The translations under genes and the position numbers were made by a program. The notes under the pieces were generated by a model. It was not told the origin of the DNA and made no database searches. It saw only the letters and a list, made by a program, of their open reading frames with translations. A DNA stretch of 64,000 nt from CAG-877 sp045125935. Its GTDB lineage: Bacteria; Bacillota_I; Bacilli_A; RF39; UBA660. Below are positions 49,256 through 57,585 of the stretch, piece after piece (the stretch's first letter is position 1; each line of letters opens with the position of its first letter). The stretch is from NCBI GenBank assembly GCA_045125935.1, contig JBGVNW010000068.1, positions 1-64,000 of the forward strand. Direction: 5' to 3'.

Positions 49256-49543
49256 ATGTCATACGAAAAAGAAATAAATGACAAAGCACAGGAACTTGGT
49301 CAAAAATATTTTCCAAACCATTTAAATATTTGGGCAAGACCAAATGTAGAAGCTCACCATGTTGAATGTGCCTGTATAGAAATGTACGAATATGTTAAAA
49401 ACAAAATGCTTGAAAATGCTTGTGAGTTTTTGAGAAAAGAACTTATGGATAACAGAGATAATTTTGGATATCCTGTAGTTTCAACTTTTGACACAATTAC
49501 TTTAAATGAATTTATTGAAGAATTTAAAAAAGCAATAAAATGA
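49256..49543 (+). CDS. Hypothetical protein, 95 aa
   Basis: The start at 49256 is preferred; an in-frame ATG at 49226 would overlap the previous gene by 8 bases and add a basic leader. Mostly helical, with a Cys/His cluster near H-H-V-E-C-A-C. No family is recognised. Confidence 0.55.
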   Translation: MSYEKEINDKAQELGQKYFPNHLNIWARPNVEAHHVECACIEMYEYVKNKMLENACEFLRKELMDNRDNFGYPVVSTFDTITLNEFIEEFKKAIK

Positions 49544-49860
49544 AAATATATTATTCGGTTGATGATATAACAGATAATTGTTGTAATCCTTGTCCTGTAT
49601 TTAATAAGGATAAAGATATTATTGGGATTCATATTGGTTCTTGCAAATGCAAAGAATGCAAGCATTGTTATGGAGCATCCAGCAAACGCTATCCGAAACT
49701 TATTGGTATTGGTAATAAAGATGGTAAGTTGGATATCAGTTATGATGAGTGGATTAAATGTAGCGGCATGTATGATAGACCAACATTATCAATGAAAATT
49801 CAAAAAGTATTTTATTATATGAAAAGAAAGATGTTAAATTTGTTTGATAAAAGATATTAA
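49540..49860 (+). CDS. Cys-rich hypothetical protein, 106 aa
   Basis: ATGA overlap with the previous stop. N-C-C-N-P-C-P-V and S-C-K-C-K-E-C-K-H-C give eight Cys within about 30 residues, a likely zinc or Fe-S site. The basic C terminus could bind nucleic acid. Function is unknown. Confidence 0.6.
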   Translation: MKIYYSVDDITDNCCNPCPVFNKDKDIIGIHIGSCKCKECKHCYGASSKRYPKLIGIGNKDGKLDISYDEWIKCSGMYDRPTLSMKIQKVFYYMKRKMLNLFDKRY

Positions 49861-49948
49861 AATAATTATGTTAAAGGATGTTATATAGATGGTATTAATT
49901 GAAATTTATTCCCAGAAGTAACAAAAAAAAAAAATAAATTGAATAATT

Positions 49949-50245
49949 ATGAAAAAAGAAGAATTAATTGAATTGATTAACAACGAGTGTTTGTATTCTA
50001 TTTGGGATGCTGAAGAAATTATGCCCAAAAACGTTGAATGTGTTGCAACTGATTTGGAATTAGACAGACATCGTTGGTATAGCACTTGTATAAATGTTTA
50101 TGCTTGTGAAGATGGATATGTTGGTGTTTTTGGTGTAAATCATTTGTATAGCGAAGGCATGGACTATAGCGATTGTGATTGCCATTGTAACGCATCAGAA
50201 TACGAGGAAGTAACTACTATTACTTATAAACCTAAAAAAGTTTAA
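49949..50245 (+). CDS. Hypothetical protein, 98 aa
   Basis: Acidic, with Cys-rich D-C-D-C-H-C-N near residue 78. It leads a run of short overlapping or closely spaced genes (to 51052). No family is recognised. Confidence 0.55.
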   Translation: MKKEELIELINNECLYSIWDAEEIMPKNVECVATDLELDRHRWYSTCINVYACEDGYVGVFGVNHLYSEGMDYSDCDCHCNASEYEEVTTITYKPKKV

Positions 50246-50248
50246 AGT

Positions 50249-50446
50249 ATGAAACTTTGGATAGCGAGAGATGCTGATGGCGATATTAAGTTGTTTCAAG
50301 AAAAACCTTTTATTATAGATAAGAAATTTTATTCCAATGGATTTGGAATGAAGTTTAAGCAAACAAATAATAATCGCACTTTTCTTAAACATATAACTTT
50401 TGAGAATAGTCCACAAGAAGTTGAACTTAAATTAGTAGAGAAATGA
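50249..50446 (+). CDS. Small hypothetical protein, 65 aa
   Basis: Three bases after the previous gene and overlapping the next by 4 (ATGA). Basic, beta-rich. Function is unknown. Confidence 0.55.
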   Translation: MKLWIARDADGDIKLFQEKPFIIDKKFYSNGFGMKFKQTNNNRTFLKHITFENSPQEVELKLVEK

Positions 50447-50820
50447 CACACGAAGAAAAAGATTTGTTGATTAAAGACCTTTGTGGTCGTTTGTCACATG
50501 GAGTTAAATGTAAAATATTGGAAACCAACGAAGTAAAAATTCTGGGTTCTATTCAATATGATGGTGAAAATACACTATTTGATTTTTGGGAGGACGATCA
50601 GAAAATTCAATATGGATATCAATTGTATTTGAGTGAGTTCAAACCTTATCTTTTGCCCATTTCAAGTATGCCAAAAGAGCAAAAGAAATATATCAGGGAT
50701 AATCACCCATTTGGCGCAACACACGAAGTGTTCGATTGGTTGGACAAAAACAACTATGACTATCGAGGTCTTATTGATAAGGGATTAGTAGATGATGCGA
50801 CAGAATTAAATATTTATTAA
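50443..50820 (+). CDS. Hypothetical protein, 125 aa
   Basis: Starts M-T-H-E-E-K-D-L-L-I-K-D-L-C, a pattern common in small Bacteroidetes phage proteins, followed by a compact beta domain and a C-terminal helix-turn stretch with F-D-W-L-D-K-N-N. Function is unknown. Confidence 0.6.
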   Translation: MTHEEKDLLIKDLCGRLSHGVKCKILETNEVKILGSIQYDGENTLFDFWEDDQKIQYGYQLYLSEFKPYLLPISSMPKEQKKYIRDNHPFGATHEVFDWLDKNNYDYRGLIDKGLVDDATELNIY

Positions 50821-50833
50821 AAAAATAAAAATT

Positions 50834-51052
50834 ATGAATTTAGCAGAACAGATGCAAGCACAAATTGCATTAAATAAAGTACTACCTTTAATTCAAATGC
50901 AACTAACAAATAACTCTTTTGCGTTAGTCGATTATCAGGATGGATTGCAAGAGTTACTTATTCAAAATGGATTTGATGTAAGTTATAATCAGAGAGAGTG
51001 TCAATTAGTAGTTAAGTTTAAGACCAATACAGGGTTTTGGTCTGATAGATAA
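50834..51052 (+). CDS. Small hypothetical protein, 72 aa
   Basis: Gln-rich N-terminal helix, then a short alternating segment. No family is recognised. It lies directly upstream of the Thg1-like gene. Confidence 0.5.
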   Translation: MNLAEQMQAQIALNKVLPLIQMQLTNNSFALVDYQDGLQELLIQNGFDVSYNQRECQLVVKFKTNTGFWSDR

Positions 51053-51085
51053 AAAATATGGATTTCTTATATAAAATTGAATATT

Positions 51086-51864
51086 ATGATTTTTAAGAAC
51101 TTAAAAGATAAATGTAATTATTACAGAAATCTTACAGATTATAGACTATTGCCTAATTGTTATACAATGGTTATGATTGATGGTAAGAATTTTTCAAAAC
51201 TTATCAAAAATAAATTCGAGAAACCTTTTGATGATTGGTTTATCTCAACAATGGACAAAACCGCTGTGCATCTTTGTAGAGAGATCCAAAACTGCGTTTG
51301 TGCATTTGTTCAGAGCGATGAGATTTCACTTATCCTTAAAGATAATACTCTAACATGTTCACCTTACGATGGTAGATTGTGTAAATTACAATCTGTTATA
51401 CCAAGCATTGCCACATCTTTCTTCAATAAAGAAATAATTAAGAGAAACCTAATATCAGGTATGAGTATTGAAGATATCACATATATGCCAGACTACTGTT
51501 TCGATTGTAAAGTATGGAGTGTTCCATCAGCAAATGATGCAATGGCTTGGATGCTTTATCGACAAATTGATTGCATTCGCAATTCAAAACAACAGTTCGC
51601 ACAAACATATATGCCACACAAGTCGTTGGTTGGTAAAGATACAGATAAACAAATTGAACTTTGTCTGGAAACAACAGGTCAAGATTGGAATGCTGTCGGA
51701 GATAACAAAAATATAGACGATTGTTTTATAAAACCCCAGTAGATAAAACAACACCAGGCGGAATAGAATATACAAGACACGAATGGATAGCAAAATCCGA
51801 ACAACTCACAAATGAAAATGTAAGAATAAATTTTTTTGATTATTTAAATAGTAATAACTTATAA
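51086..51864 (+). pseudogene. Thg1-like 3'-5' RNA polymerase, frameshifted near the C terminus
   Basis: From ATG 51086 the frame reads to TAG 51740-51742 (218 aa). A neighbouring frame continues with F-Y-K-T-P-V-D-K-T-T-P-G-G and ends at TAA 51862-51864. Restoring one T in the T4 run near 51722 gives a single frame of about 259 codons. Catalytic residues are seen in M-I-D-G-K-N-F-S near 31 and Q-S-D-E-I-S-L near 77. Thg1-like enzymes add 5' nucleotides to tRNAs, as G-1 for His or in 5'-end repair. The break may be an indel error. Confidence 0.7.
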
Positions 51865-51867
51865 AAC

Positions 51868-52245
51868 ATGAAACCAAAAAGTAGAAAAGAAATTTTAGAT
51901 ATCTGTCAGAATAACTTTTGGAATTATACAACATTATCAAAAGTTTTGATTGTTATTAGCATATTGCTGTCCGCCGCTGCTATGGCAACATACCTTTGGT
52001 ATTGTGTTTTCCCAATAGTTAGTGGAATTATAAATGGTATAATTGTTGGTTGGGATATTTTTTGGAAAATTTGCATTATTTATCTTTTATATGAAGCGTT
52101 GAAATTTGTCAATTTGGTTTTTGTTTGCATTGGTGGTTCAGCAATGTGCAGAGAAGAAGAATGGAACAGCAGGGATTTTGCAAATGCTTGGATGAATATG
52201 TACAAATATGATTGGTATAATGATAGTGAAAATTTTAAAAAATAA
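51868..52245 (+). CDS. Membrane protein with two helices, 125 aa
   Basis: Hydrophobic segments at about 22-45 and 52-85. The C terminus is hydrophilic and Trp/Asn-rich. Function is unknown. Confidence 0.55.
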   Translation: MKPKSRKEILDICQNNFWNYTTLSKVLIVISILLSAAAMATYLWYCVFPIVSGIINGIIVGWDIFWKICIIYLLYEALKFVNLVFVCIGGSAMCREEEWNSRDFANAWMNMYKYDWYNDSENFKK

Positions 52246-52250
52246 AATTA

Positions 52251-52258
52251 CATAAATA
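52251..52258 (+). promoter_or_regulatory. CATAAATA late-type promoter motif
   Basis: Lies just before the structured non-coding segment at 52263. Confidence 0.4.
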
Positions 52259-52262
52259 TATT

Positions 52263-52376
52263 AACCCAATATCTTTTTTTCTCAAAAGTTTTTCCTTAAT
52301 AAAGAGCAAAAATAAATGACAAGCTTCCACCTTGAGAAATCGCCCCGCTGATTTTGATATTGATATTGGGTTTTTT
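52263..52376 (+). ncRNA. Candidate small RNA closed by an 11-bp stem
   Basis: AACCCAATATC (52263-52273) pairs perfectly with GATATTGGGTT (52362-52372), which runs into six T. Inside, TTCTCAA pairs with TTGAGAA. No frame spans it. It has its own late-type motif, so it could be a discrete 110-nt RNA. Confidence 0.5.
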
Positions 52377-52483
52377 GACTACTCCATTTCCAAATTTTTG
52401 GAAATTCTATATATTTCTTTTTTAAAATCTTTTGTGTTGTTGGATAATCTCTGACAGCACATTTTTTTTTGTCAAAACATAAA
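52377..52483 (+). other. Non-coding interval with a hairpin
   Basis: ATTTCCAAA pairs with TTTGGAAAT near 52386-52406. No gene seen. Confidence 0.3.
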
Positions 52484-52499
52484 AATAATAATTATTATT
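52484..52499. repeat. Recurrent 16-bp palindrome
   Basis: A perfect copy immediately before a weak promoter box TATCTTTA (52503-52510) for the gene at 52534. Confidence 0.65.
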
Positions 52500-52533
52500 T
52501 GTTATCTTTATATTAGATTAAAACTATAAAATT

Positions 52534-52920
52534 ATGGATAACATTGATAAATTTAAAGACCTGAAAGAAAATCTTCGGGCAACGATAGATGAGGAGATGT
52601 ACAATTTAGTTCCAAAGTTCAAGGAATATGTTGCTGTCGATCACCCAGAATATTCAAAACATGTAATGATTGAGGGTATTTGGTATCGTAACAATTATGG
52701 TTGCGAAAAGGATAGATATTATTACTATTATCTACCCGTAGATATATATTTTAAAAAACATTATAGTTTATGGCGAACAACAGCAATATTCTATGACGAC
52801 AAATACCAATGGTGGTTTATATATGATAAAGATCATAATAAAGCAACTGAATTTAGCGAATTGGATACCGACACACAGATAGCAACATTAGAACAAATGT
52901 ACAAATTCCTAACCCTATGA
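52534..52920 (+). CDS. Hypothetical protein, 128 aa
   Basis: Tyr/Trp-rich alpha-beta protein with the segment W-R-T-T-A-I-F-Y-D-D. Its stop overlaps the next start (ATGA). No family is recognised. Confidence 0.6.
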   Translation: MDNIDKFKDLKENLRATIDEEMYNLVPKFKEYVAVDHPEYSKHVMIEGIWYRNNYGCEKDRYYYYYLPVDIYFKKHYSLWRTTAIFYDDKYQWWFIYDKDHNKATEFSELDTDTQIATLEQMYKFLTL

Positions 52921-53252
52921 AAATATATTTAGCATCAGTAGCAACCAACGAAAACGAAATAGAAAACCGAGCATATAAAGATTTAAAATCTGCTTTAAAT
53001 TATATATATGAGAGTTTGAAATCACTAACAGCAGAAACTATACCCGATAGCGACTTTTTTGATAGGGAGTATATACAAAAATATTTCACAGAAGCAATAT
53101 TCACAACTAATGTGAATTGTAGATCAACTTATGGAGAGTTTGCTATCAGAAAGGTAAAGAATGATAAATATCAATTTATTTTCAAGCCTGCAAATCAGGA
53201 TGATTTATTTTTTTTTGTTTGTGAATTGGAAATTTTAGAGTTGATGGAGTAA
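52917..53252 (+). CDS. Hypothetical protein, 111 aa
   Basis: Starts in an ATGA overlap; the operon ends at the following terminator. The N terminus, I-Y-L-A-S-V-A-T-N-E-N, is beta-like, followed by a helix. No family is recognised. Confidence 0.6.
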   Translation: MKIYLASVATNENEIENRAYKDLKSALNYIYESLKSLTAETIPDSDFFDREYIQKYFTEAIFTTNVNCRSTYGEFAIRKVKNDKYQFIFKPANQDDLFFFVCELEILELME

Positions 53253-53256
53253 TATA

Positions 53257-53290
53257 AAATCGCCGAATTTAAAATTTGGCGATTTATTTA
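53257..53290 (+). terminator. Rho-independent terminator
   Basis: AAATCGCC pairs with GGCGATTT around an AT stem. Confidence 0.75.
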
Positions 53291-53322
53291 TTAAAATATT
53301 TGGTTATGTCAGAAAAAAGTAT

Positions 53323-53330
53323 TATCTTTG
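53323..53330 (+). promoter_or_regulatory. Bacteroidetes-type promoter
   Basis: TTTGG near 53299 and TATCTTTG here. Confidence 0.75.
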
Positions 53331-53366
53331 TATTGTAATAAAAAGTTAAACTAAAACAAATAGATT

Positions 53367-54077
53367 ATGCCAAATAACATTCAAAACAGATTAGTAGTTA
53401 AAGCAAATCAAGTAGAAGAACTTAAAATGTTCTTGGGTGCTATCAGATGATTTGATAGTGAAGATAAATTTATTGACTTCAACAAAATTATCCCAATGCC
53501 TGAAGAAATTAAAAATACGGAGTCTTCGTCAAAAGTTGATGATGCCATTTATTACTATTTGGTAAATACAGAACAAGAATGGTTAATCAATAAGATTTTG
53601 AAATATTCTATTAGTCGTATGGACAGATTTGCAAATTTCTCACAAGAAGAGTTGAATGAAATGTTTGCTATCGGACAGCAATATGTAAATAACTGGAAGA
53701 GATATGGTGCAAAAGATTGGTATGATTGGTCTCGCATCAATTGGGGAACTAAATGGAATGCTTATAACACAGATCTTGAATATATTGACGAGTGTGAAGT
53801 TGTAATTTACTTTCAGACAGCTTGGTCTGGTGTGTCTGACATTATTAAAGAACTAACAGAAAGATACCATCAACTTATTTTTGAATATGCTTATTCTGAT
53901 GAGGATATGGGTTATAACTGTGGTAATGGTTATGGTGAAGATGGTGAGTTCTCATATACAATGTATGTAGGTGGTAGTGATGAAGCGATGGAGATTTATG
54001 CTCTTTGTTGGGGTTATGATTTTGGTGTGTTCTATCAAGATGAAGATGGACATTGGCACAATCGTGAGTGGGAATAA
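53367..54077 (+). pseudogene. API92-like (DUF1281-type) protein with in-frame TGA
   Basis: The frame starts M-P-N-N-I-Q-N-R-L at 53367 and continues past a TGA at 53448-53450 into F-I-D-F-N-K-I-I-P-M-P-E-E, which is the conserved part of the family. Without the TGA it would be about 236 aa. A single G-to-A change from TGG (Trp) would explain the stop. It may be a nonsense mutation, an error or read-through. Family function is unknown. Confidence 0.65.
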
Positions 54078-54095
54078 GATAGCGATTTCTAAAAA

Positions 54096-54111
54096 AATAA
54101 TAATTATTATT
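54096..54111. repeat. Recurrent 16-bp palindrome
   Basis: A perfect copy 20 bases before the next TTTGGA. Confidence 0.7.
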
Positions 54112-54156
54112 TCTACTATTTCTAAAAATAAATTTGGATATATCAGAAAAAGTTAT

Positions 54157-54164
54157 TATATTTG
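54157..54164 (+). promoter_or_regulatory. Bacteroidetes-type promoter
   Basis: TTTGGA at about 54133 and TATATTTG here. Confidence 0.75.
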
Positions 54165-54188
54165 TAATGTAAAAAACAATTAAGATAA

Positions 54189-54506
54189 ATGGAAAAAACA
54201 ATAACTTACAAAACTAAAATATTAGCAGAATCTGTCGGATATGATAAATTTAATATCATACACAGCGTAATACCAACAGGTGAGATCCGAAAGACCTGCA
54301 CAATGGAAACTCTACATGAGTGGATCAAAACTAACTATCAGATGTTAGTAGAAACTCATTACGATGATTCTCAATTATGGGGATTCTCATTGAAGAAATA
54401 TGATGAGTTTTGGCTTGATGGTGACTCTATGTTTGAAACAGAAGAGATTGCTTTTGACGAAGGATTGCAACGAGCATTATACGAAATTAAATGTAATAAA
54501 TTATGA
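54189..54506 (+). CDS. Hypothetical protein, 105 aa
   Basis: Alpha-beta protein with F-D-E-G-L-Q-R-A-L-Y-E near the C terminus. The next start, at 54503, overlaps its stop but stays open only 16 codons before the TnpB unit, as if a following gene had been cut short. Confidence 0.6.
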   Translation: MEKTITYKTKILAESVGYDKFNIIHSVIPTGEIRKTCTMETLHEWIKTNYQMLVETHYDDSQLWGFSLKKYDEFWLDGDSMFETEEIAFDEGLQRALYEIKCNKL

Positions 54507-54587
54507 TTATCTGGACAGTAGTAGAAATAAATTACACTAATTGTGTTTTTTAAATAGCAATAGTTCAGTAAAATATAGAAAAATATT

Positions 54588-55790
54588 CTAATATCCTACA
54601 TGTTTTTCGAGGTTCATAGAACTCACTAACGCTTGTTCTCCCACTCGCTTAAATTCGGGTGAACTCAACCCTATTATTCGTTTTCCTTCTTCTAATATAT
54701 TCTTTGCTGCGTTAATATCTCTGTCATGTACAACACCACATTCAGGGCAAACCCACTCTCTATCAGAGAGTTGTAGTAAGTCATTTTTATAACCACAATC
54801 CGAGCATAACTTTGATGAAGGATAAAATCTGTCTATAAAAACTACTTGCTTATCATTCCAATATGCTTTGTATTGGAGTATTTGTTTCAACTCACAAAAA
54901 CTAACATCTTGGATTGATTTAGCGAGTTTATGGTTTTGCATCATACCACTTACATTTAAGTCTTCCATTACTATAACTTGGTTTTCGTTAAGTAATTGAT
55001 TTACAATATGATGTATATACCACTCTCTTTGGTTTTTTATTTTTTCGTTTAGTTTTGCTATTTTCACTCTTATCTTCTGATGATTCTTTGAAGTTAATTG
55101 AGTTTTAGCAAACTTACGATTTAATTTCTTTAATTTATTTTCTTGTTTTTTATAAAACTGTTTATTTTCAAATTTATCACCGTTAGATGTTATTATTAAG
55201 TCCTTAATACCCAAGTCTATACCAACGATATTATTGTTTTTGTTAAACCTCACTTTGTAATGACTATCAATCAAAATAGAAAAATAATACTTACCAGAGC
55301 ATGTTTTAGTTAAAGTGCCAGATACTATAAGTCCTTGATTTTTATTAAGATAACGCTCGTCTTTACGAGAACACTTGAAGTGAATATCTTTTAAAGTCTT
55401 AATAATGTTTATCCTATTACCTTTAATTCCAGATATAGCATCTTTTGGAAAACGACAACTCTGTTTATTATCTTTCTTTGACTTGAATTTTGGGAAATCT
55501 GATTTTTTAGTAAAGAAATTCTTAAATGCAACATCTTGATTCATAAGAGTTTGCTGGATCACTTTTGAATGAGTGTCTGTTTTTAAGAAAGAAAAATCTT
55601 CCATTTCTTTTAATTCACAGAAATACTTATAACTCTTTGATAATGAACCACTTTCTTTTGTTTCTTCGTATATTTTATTTCTATGTTCGAGACATTTATT
55701 ATAGACAAAGCGACAGCAACCCAACAATTTATTTATAGTAATTTGCTGTGTTTCAGTAGGATATAATCTTATTTTTACTGCCTTTATCAT
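54588..55790 (-). CDS. tnpB: TnpB (IS200/IS605-type RNA-guided nuclease), no TnpA
   Basis: 400 aa. RuvC residues lie in G-I-D-L-G-I near 196, V-M-E-D-L-N near 283 and D-R-D-I-N-A-A near 355. A zinc ribbon C-S-D-C-G ... C-P-E-C-G is near 330-350, and the N-terminal R-L-Y-P-T-E-T-Q-Q helix is typical. No transposase TnpA is adjacent. By analogy a guide (omega) RNA would overlap the 3' end near 54500-54620, but its end and the element ends could not be fixed. Confidence 0.87.
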   Translation of the reverse strand: MIKAVKIRLYPTETQQITINKLLGCCRFVYNKCLEHRNKIYEETKESGSLSKSYKYFCELKEMEDFSFLKTDTHSKVIQQTLMNQDVAFKNFFTKKSDFPKFKSKKDNKQSCRFPKDAISGIKGNRINIIKTLKDIHFKCSRKDERYLNKNQGLIVSGTLTKTCSGKYYFSILIDSHYKVRFNKNNNIVGIDLGIKDLIITSNGDKFENKQFYKKQENKLKKLNRKFAKTQLTSKNHQKIRVKIAKLNEKIKNQREWYIHHIVNQLLNENQVIVMEDLNVSGMMQNHKLAKSIQDVSFCELKQILQYKAYWNDKQVVFIDRFYPSSKLCSDCGYKNDLLQLSDREWVCPECGVVHDRDINAAKNILEEGKRIIGLSSPEFKRVGEQALVSSMNLEKHVGY

Positions 55791-55845
55791 ACAGTATTTA
55801 TGAAAATAATTATTATTTTTATTTGGATATTTTATTTTTTATTGT

Positions 55846-55853
55846 TATATTTG
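55846..55853 (+). promoter_or_regulatory. Bacteroidetes-type promoter
   Basis: TTTGGA at 55822-55827 and TATATTTG here. A short palindrome copy (55804-55818) lies just upstream. The leader to 55971 is 117 bases and AT-rich. Confidence 0.7.
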
Positions 55854-55970
55854 TAATAGAAAATAAAAATATATAATATACAATATAAAAATATTTTTAC
55901 AAATTATTAAATATTTTTCTATAAAAACAATGAACAATTATAATACATAAAAAATTATAAAAACACGAGT

Positions 55971-56150
55971 ATGAACACCGCTGATTTAAAAAAGAATTCA
56001 AAGGAAGAACTTATTATTTATATAGAAAAGTTGAGCAGAGATATGATGAATATTCAAGAAGAAAATCTTGAGTTAAGAAAAGCAAATCAACAAATGCAAG
56101 ATTATATTAATCAACTTGATAGTACAAACAAATTTGAAAAAATAAATTAA
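55971..56150 (+). CDS. Small coiled-coil protein, 59 aa
   Basis: ATG 55971 to TAA 56148-56150. Residues about 8-52 show heptads of Leu/Ile, so a coiled coil is likely. Function is unknown. Confidence 0.55.
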   Translation: MNTADLKKNSKEELIIYIEKLSRDMMNIQEENLELRKANQQMQDYINQLDSTNKFEKIN

Positions 56151-56169
56151 CATTTAAAAATATTTTATT

Positions 56170-56487
56170 ATGGTAGAAAACAACGCAAAAGTAAATTATT
56201 CAGACCTAATTGAACTCGGTTTTAAAAAAATTAATTGTAGTAGTGATACAGTTTTCCTTTCTCAATATGGTTATCCATACTTCTTTCTTGCATATGGAGA
56301 AGAAGGTGATCAAGTTACATTGGAATGGAGTCCAGTAGATCGTAATGTAAATCTTTATCTCAATTCACACACATATCAATCAGGATTGTCACTATCAGAA
56401 GTCAAAAAGATTGTAAATATGTTGAAAGATGATGTGTGGGAAAATATATCTGCTGCTATCAACAATATTACGCCTGAAAATGAATAA
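56170..56487 (+). CDS. Hypothetical protein, 105 aa
   Basis: Beta-rich, with a helical C terminus. It overlaps the next gene by 8 bases. No family is recognised. Confidence 0.6.
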   Translation: MVENNAKVNYSDLIELGFKKINCSSDTVFLSQYGYPYFFLAYGEEGDQVTLEWSPVDRNVNLYLNSHTYQSGLSLSEVKKIVNMLKDDVWENISAAINNITPENE

Positions 56488-56707
56488 TTTAAAAAACATC
56501 CCTGTTGAACAATACAACAGACCTGCTATATGTTGTCATCTTGATGAGTTCGATCCTATATTTGCAAATGAAAGCGACTTCGTTGAAGTTTGTGAGTGGA
56601 AAAACGGAGAAGGATATGACATCACAATCAACGAAAGACAATATGCATTTACACACGGTGAGTTGGATGCTATCAATTATTTAATAACACAACTAAATAA
56701 AATTTAA
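56480..56707 (+). CDS. Hypothetical protein, 75 aa
   Basis: The start at ATG 56480 gives an 8-base overlap with the previous gene; earlier starts would overlap far more. C-C-H near residue 16 and an acidic middle. No family is recognised. Confidence 0.55.
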   Translation: MNNLKNIPVEQYNRPAICCHLDEFDPIFANESDFVEVCEWKNGEGYDITINERQYAFTHGELDAINYLITQLNKI

Positions 56708-56712
56708 AAATT

Positions 56713-57156
56713 ATGAGTCAATATTTAGGTTTTGAATTGGTCAATAAGGCAAATCCTGAAATCAAAGTTGATTTAGGTTATTGGTGTACTTCTATCGCAA
56801 GAGGTATCAGTTATAACTTCGCAGGTATCTTCCCTTATACCGATAGCGATGTCAAGTTGGATTATGAAAAATTGAAATCTTGGATTGAAATTCTACACGA
56901 AGGCATTGACGACTATAAGAAAAATCTCCGTAAGCAACAAGACAAGAAGAAAGAAAATATTGAACTATTACTCAAAGCACAATCAGAAGCAGCGGTGATT
57001 GCTATCAAGGAAGATATTCAATATAATGAGGAGTCTATTGCTGACTGGGAGCAAGAAATTGAAGATTGGACAATGGTAGAAAACAAATTGGAATTCATTC
57101 TGAATATTCTTGATGAGAATAAAGAAGAATGGTATGTAACTTATTGTAATTCATAA
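56713..57156 (+). CDS. Coiled-coil hypothetical protein, 147 aa
   Basis: The N-terminal third has aromatic and Gly residues; the rest is helical with heptads (about 60-140). Function is unknown. Confidence 0.6.
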   Translation: MSQYLGFELVNKANPEIKVDLGYWCTSIARGISYNFAGIFPYTDSDVKLDYEKLKSWIEILHEGIDDYKKNLRKQQDKKKENIELLLKAQSEAAVIAIKEDIQYNEESIADWEQEIEDWTMVENKLEFILNILDENKEEWYVTYCNS

Positions 57157-57174
57157 AATAATAATTATTTTTAT

Positions 57175-57552
57175 ATGTGTAGTGACGAATTAGTAAACGC
57201 AAATTTAAAACAAGAGTGGTTAGATGCGATAAAACCATATGTTATTGCACAAGGATTTCAGGATGCGGAATTCGGATTTGAGTATGTTCAAATCGGTAGA
57301 TTACCTGGTCAAACAATTTCTATCAACGGGCGTGTAATGCAAAAACCTGGTAAAGAAATTAAGATTAAGTATATAATTGAGTTTGTGGGTGACGGTTGGG
57401 TTGCTAATGTGGATGAAACCAATAAAGAAGAATTCACACAAGTAAAATTTGAATCATATCAAGACAATGAATTGATATCAGAATATGAAGAAGCATTTTT
57501 TTGGGATAATCCTAACTATTTTATTGAATCTTTTAATCGAATATTTAGATAA
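57175..57552 (+). CDS. Hypothetical protein, 125 aa
   Basis: A short copy of the AT palindrome (57157-57169) lies five bases before its ATG. Beta-rich and acidic. No family is recognised. Confidence 0.6.
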   Translation: MCSDELVNANLKQEWLDAIKPYVIAQGFQDAEFGFEYVQIGRLPGQTISINGRVMQKPGKEIKIKYIIEFVGDGWVANVDETNKEEFTQVKFESYQDNELISEYEEAFFWDNPNYFIESFNRIFR

Positions 57553-57585
57553 AAAAATTATTAACAATTTAAAAAAAAATTAAAA

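Noticed and set aside
53448..53450. Reassignment of TGA as a sense codon
   Set aside because: Many other genes here end in TGA with overlapping starts, and no TCA-anticodon tRNA is seen.
55795..55802. Minus-strand CATAAATA before tnpB
   Set aside because: Same problem: four bases from the start codon, so transcription would begin inside the gene.
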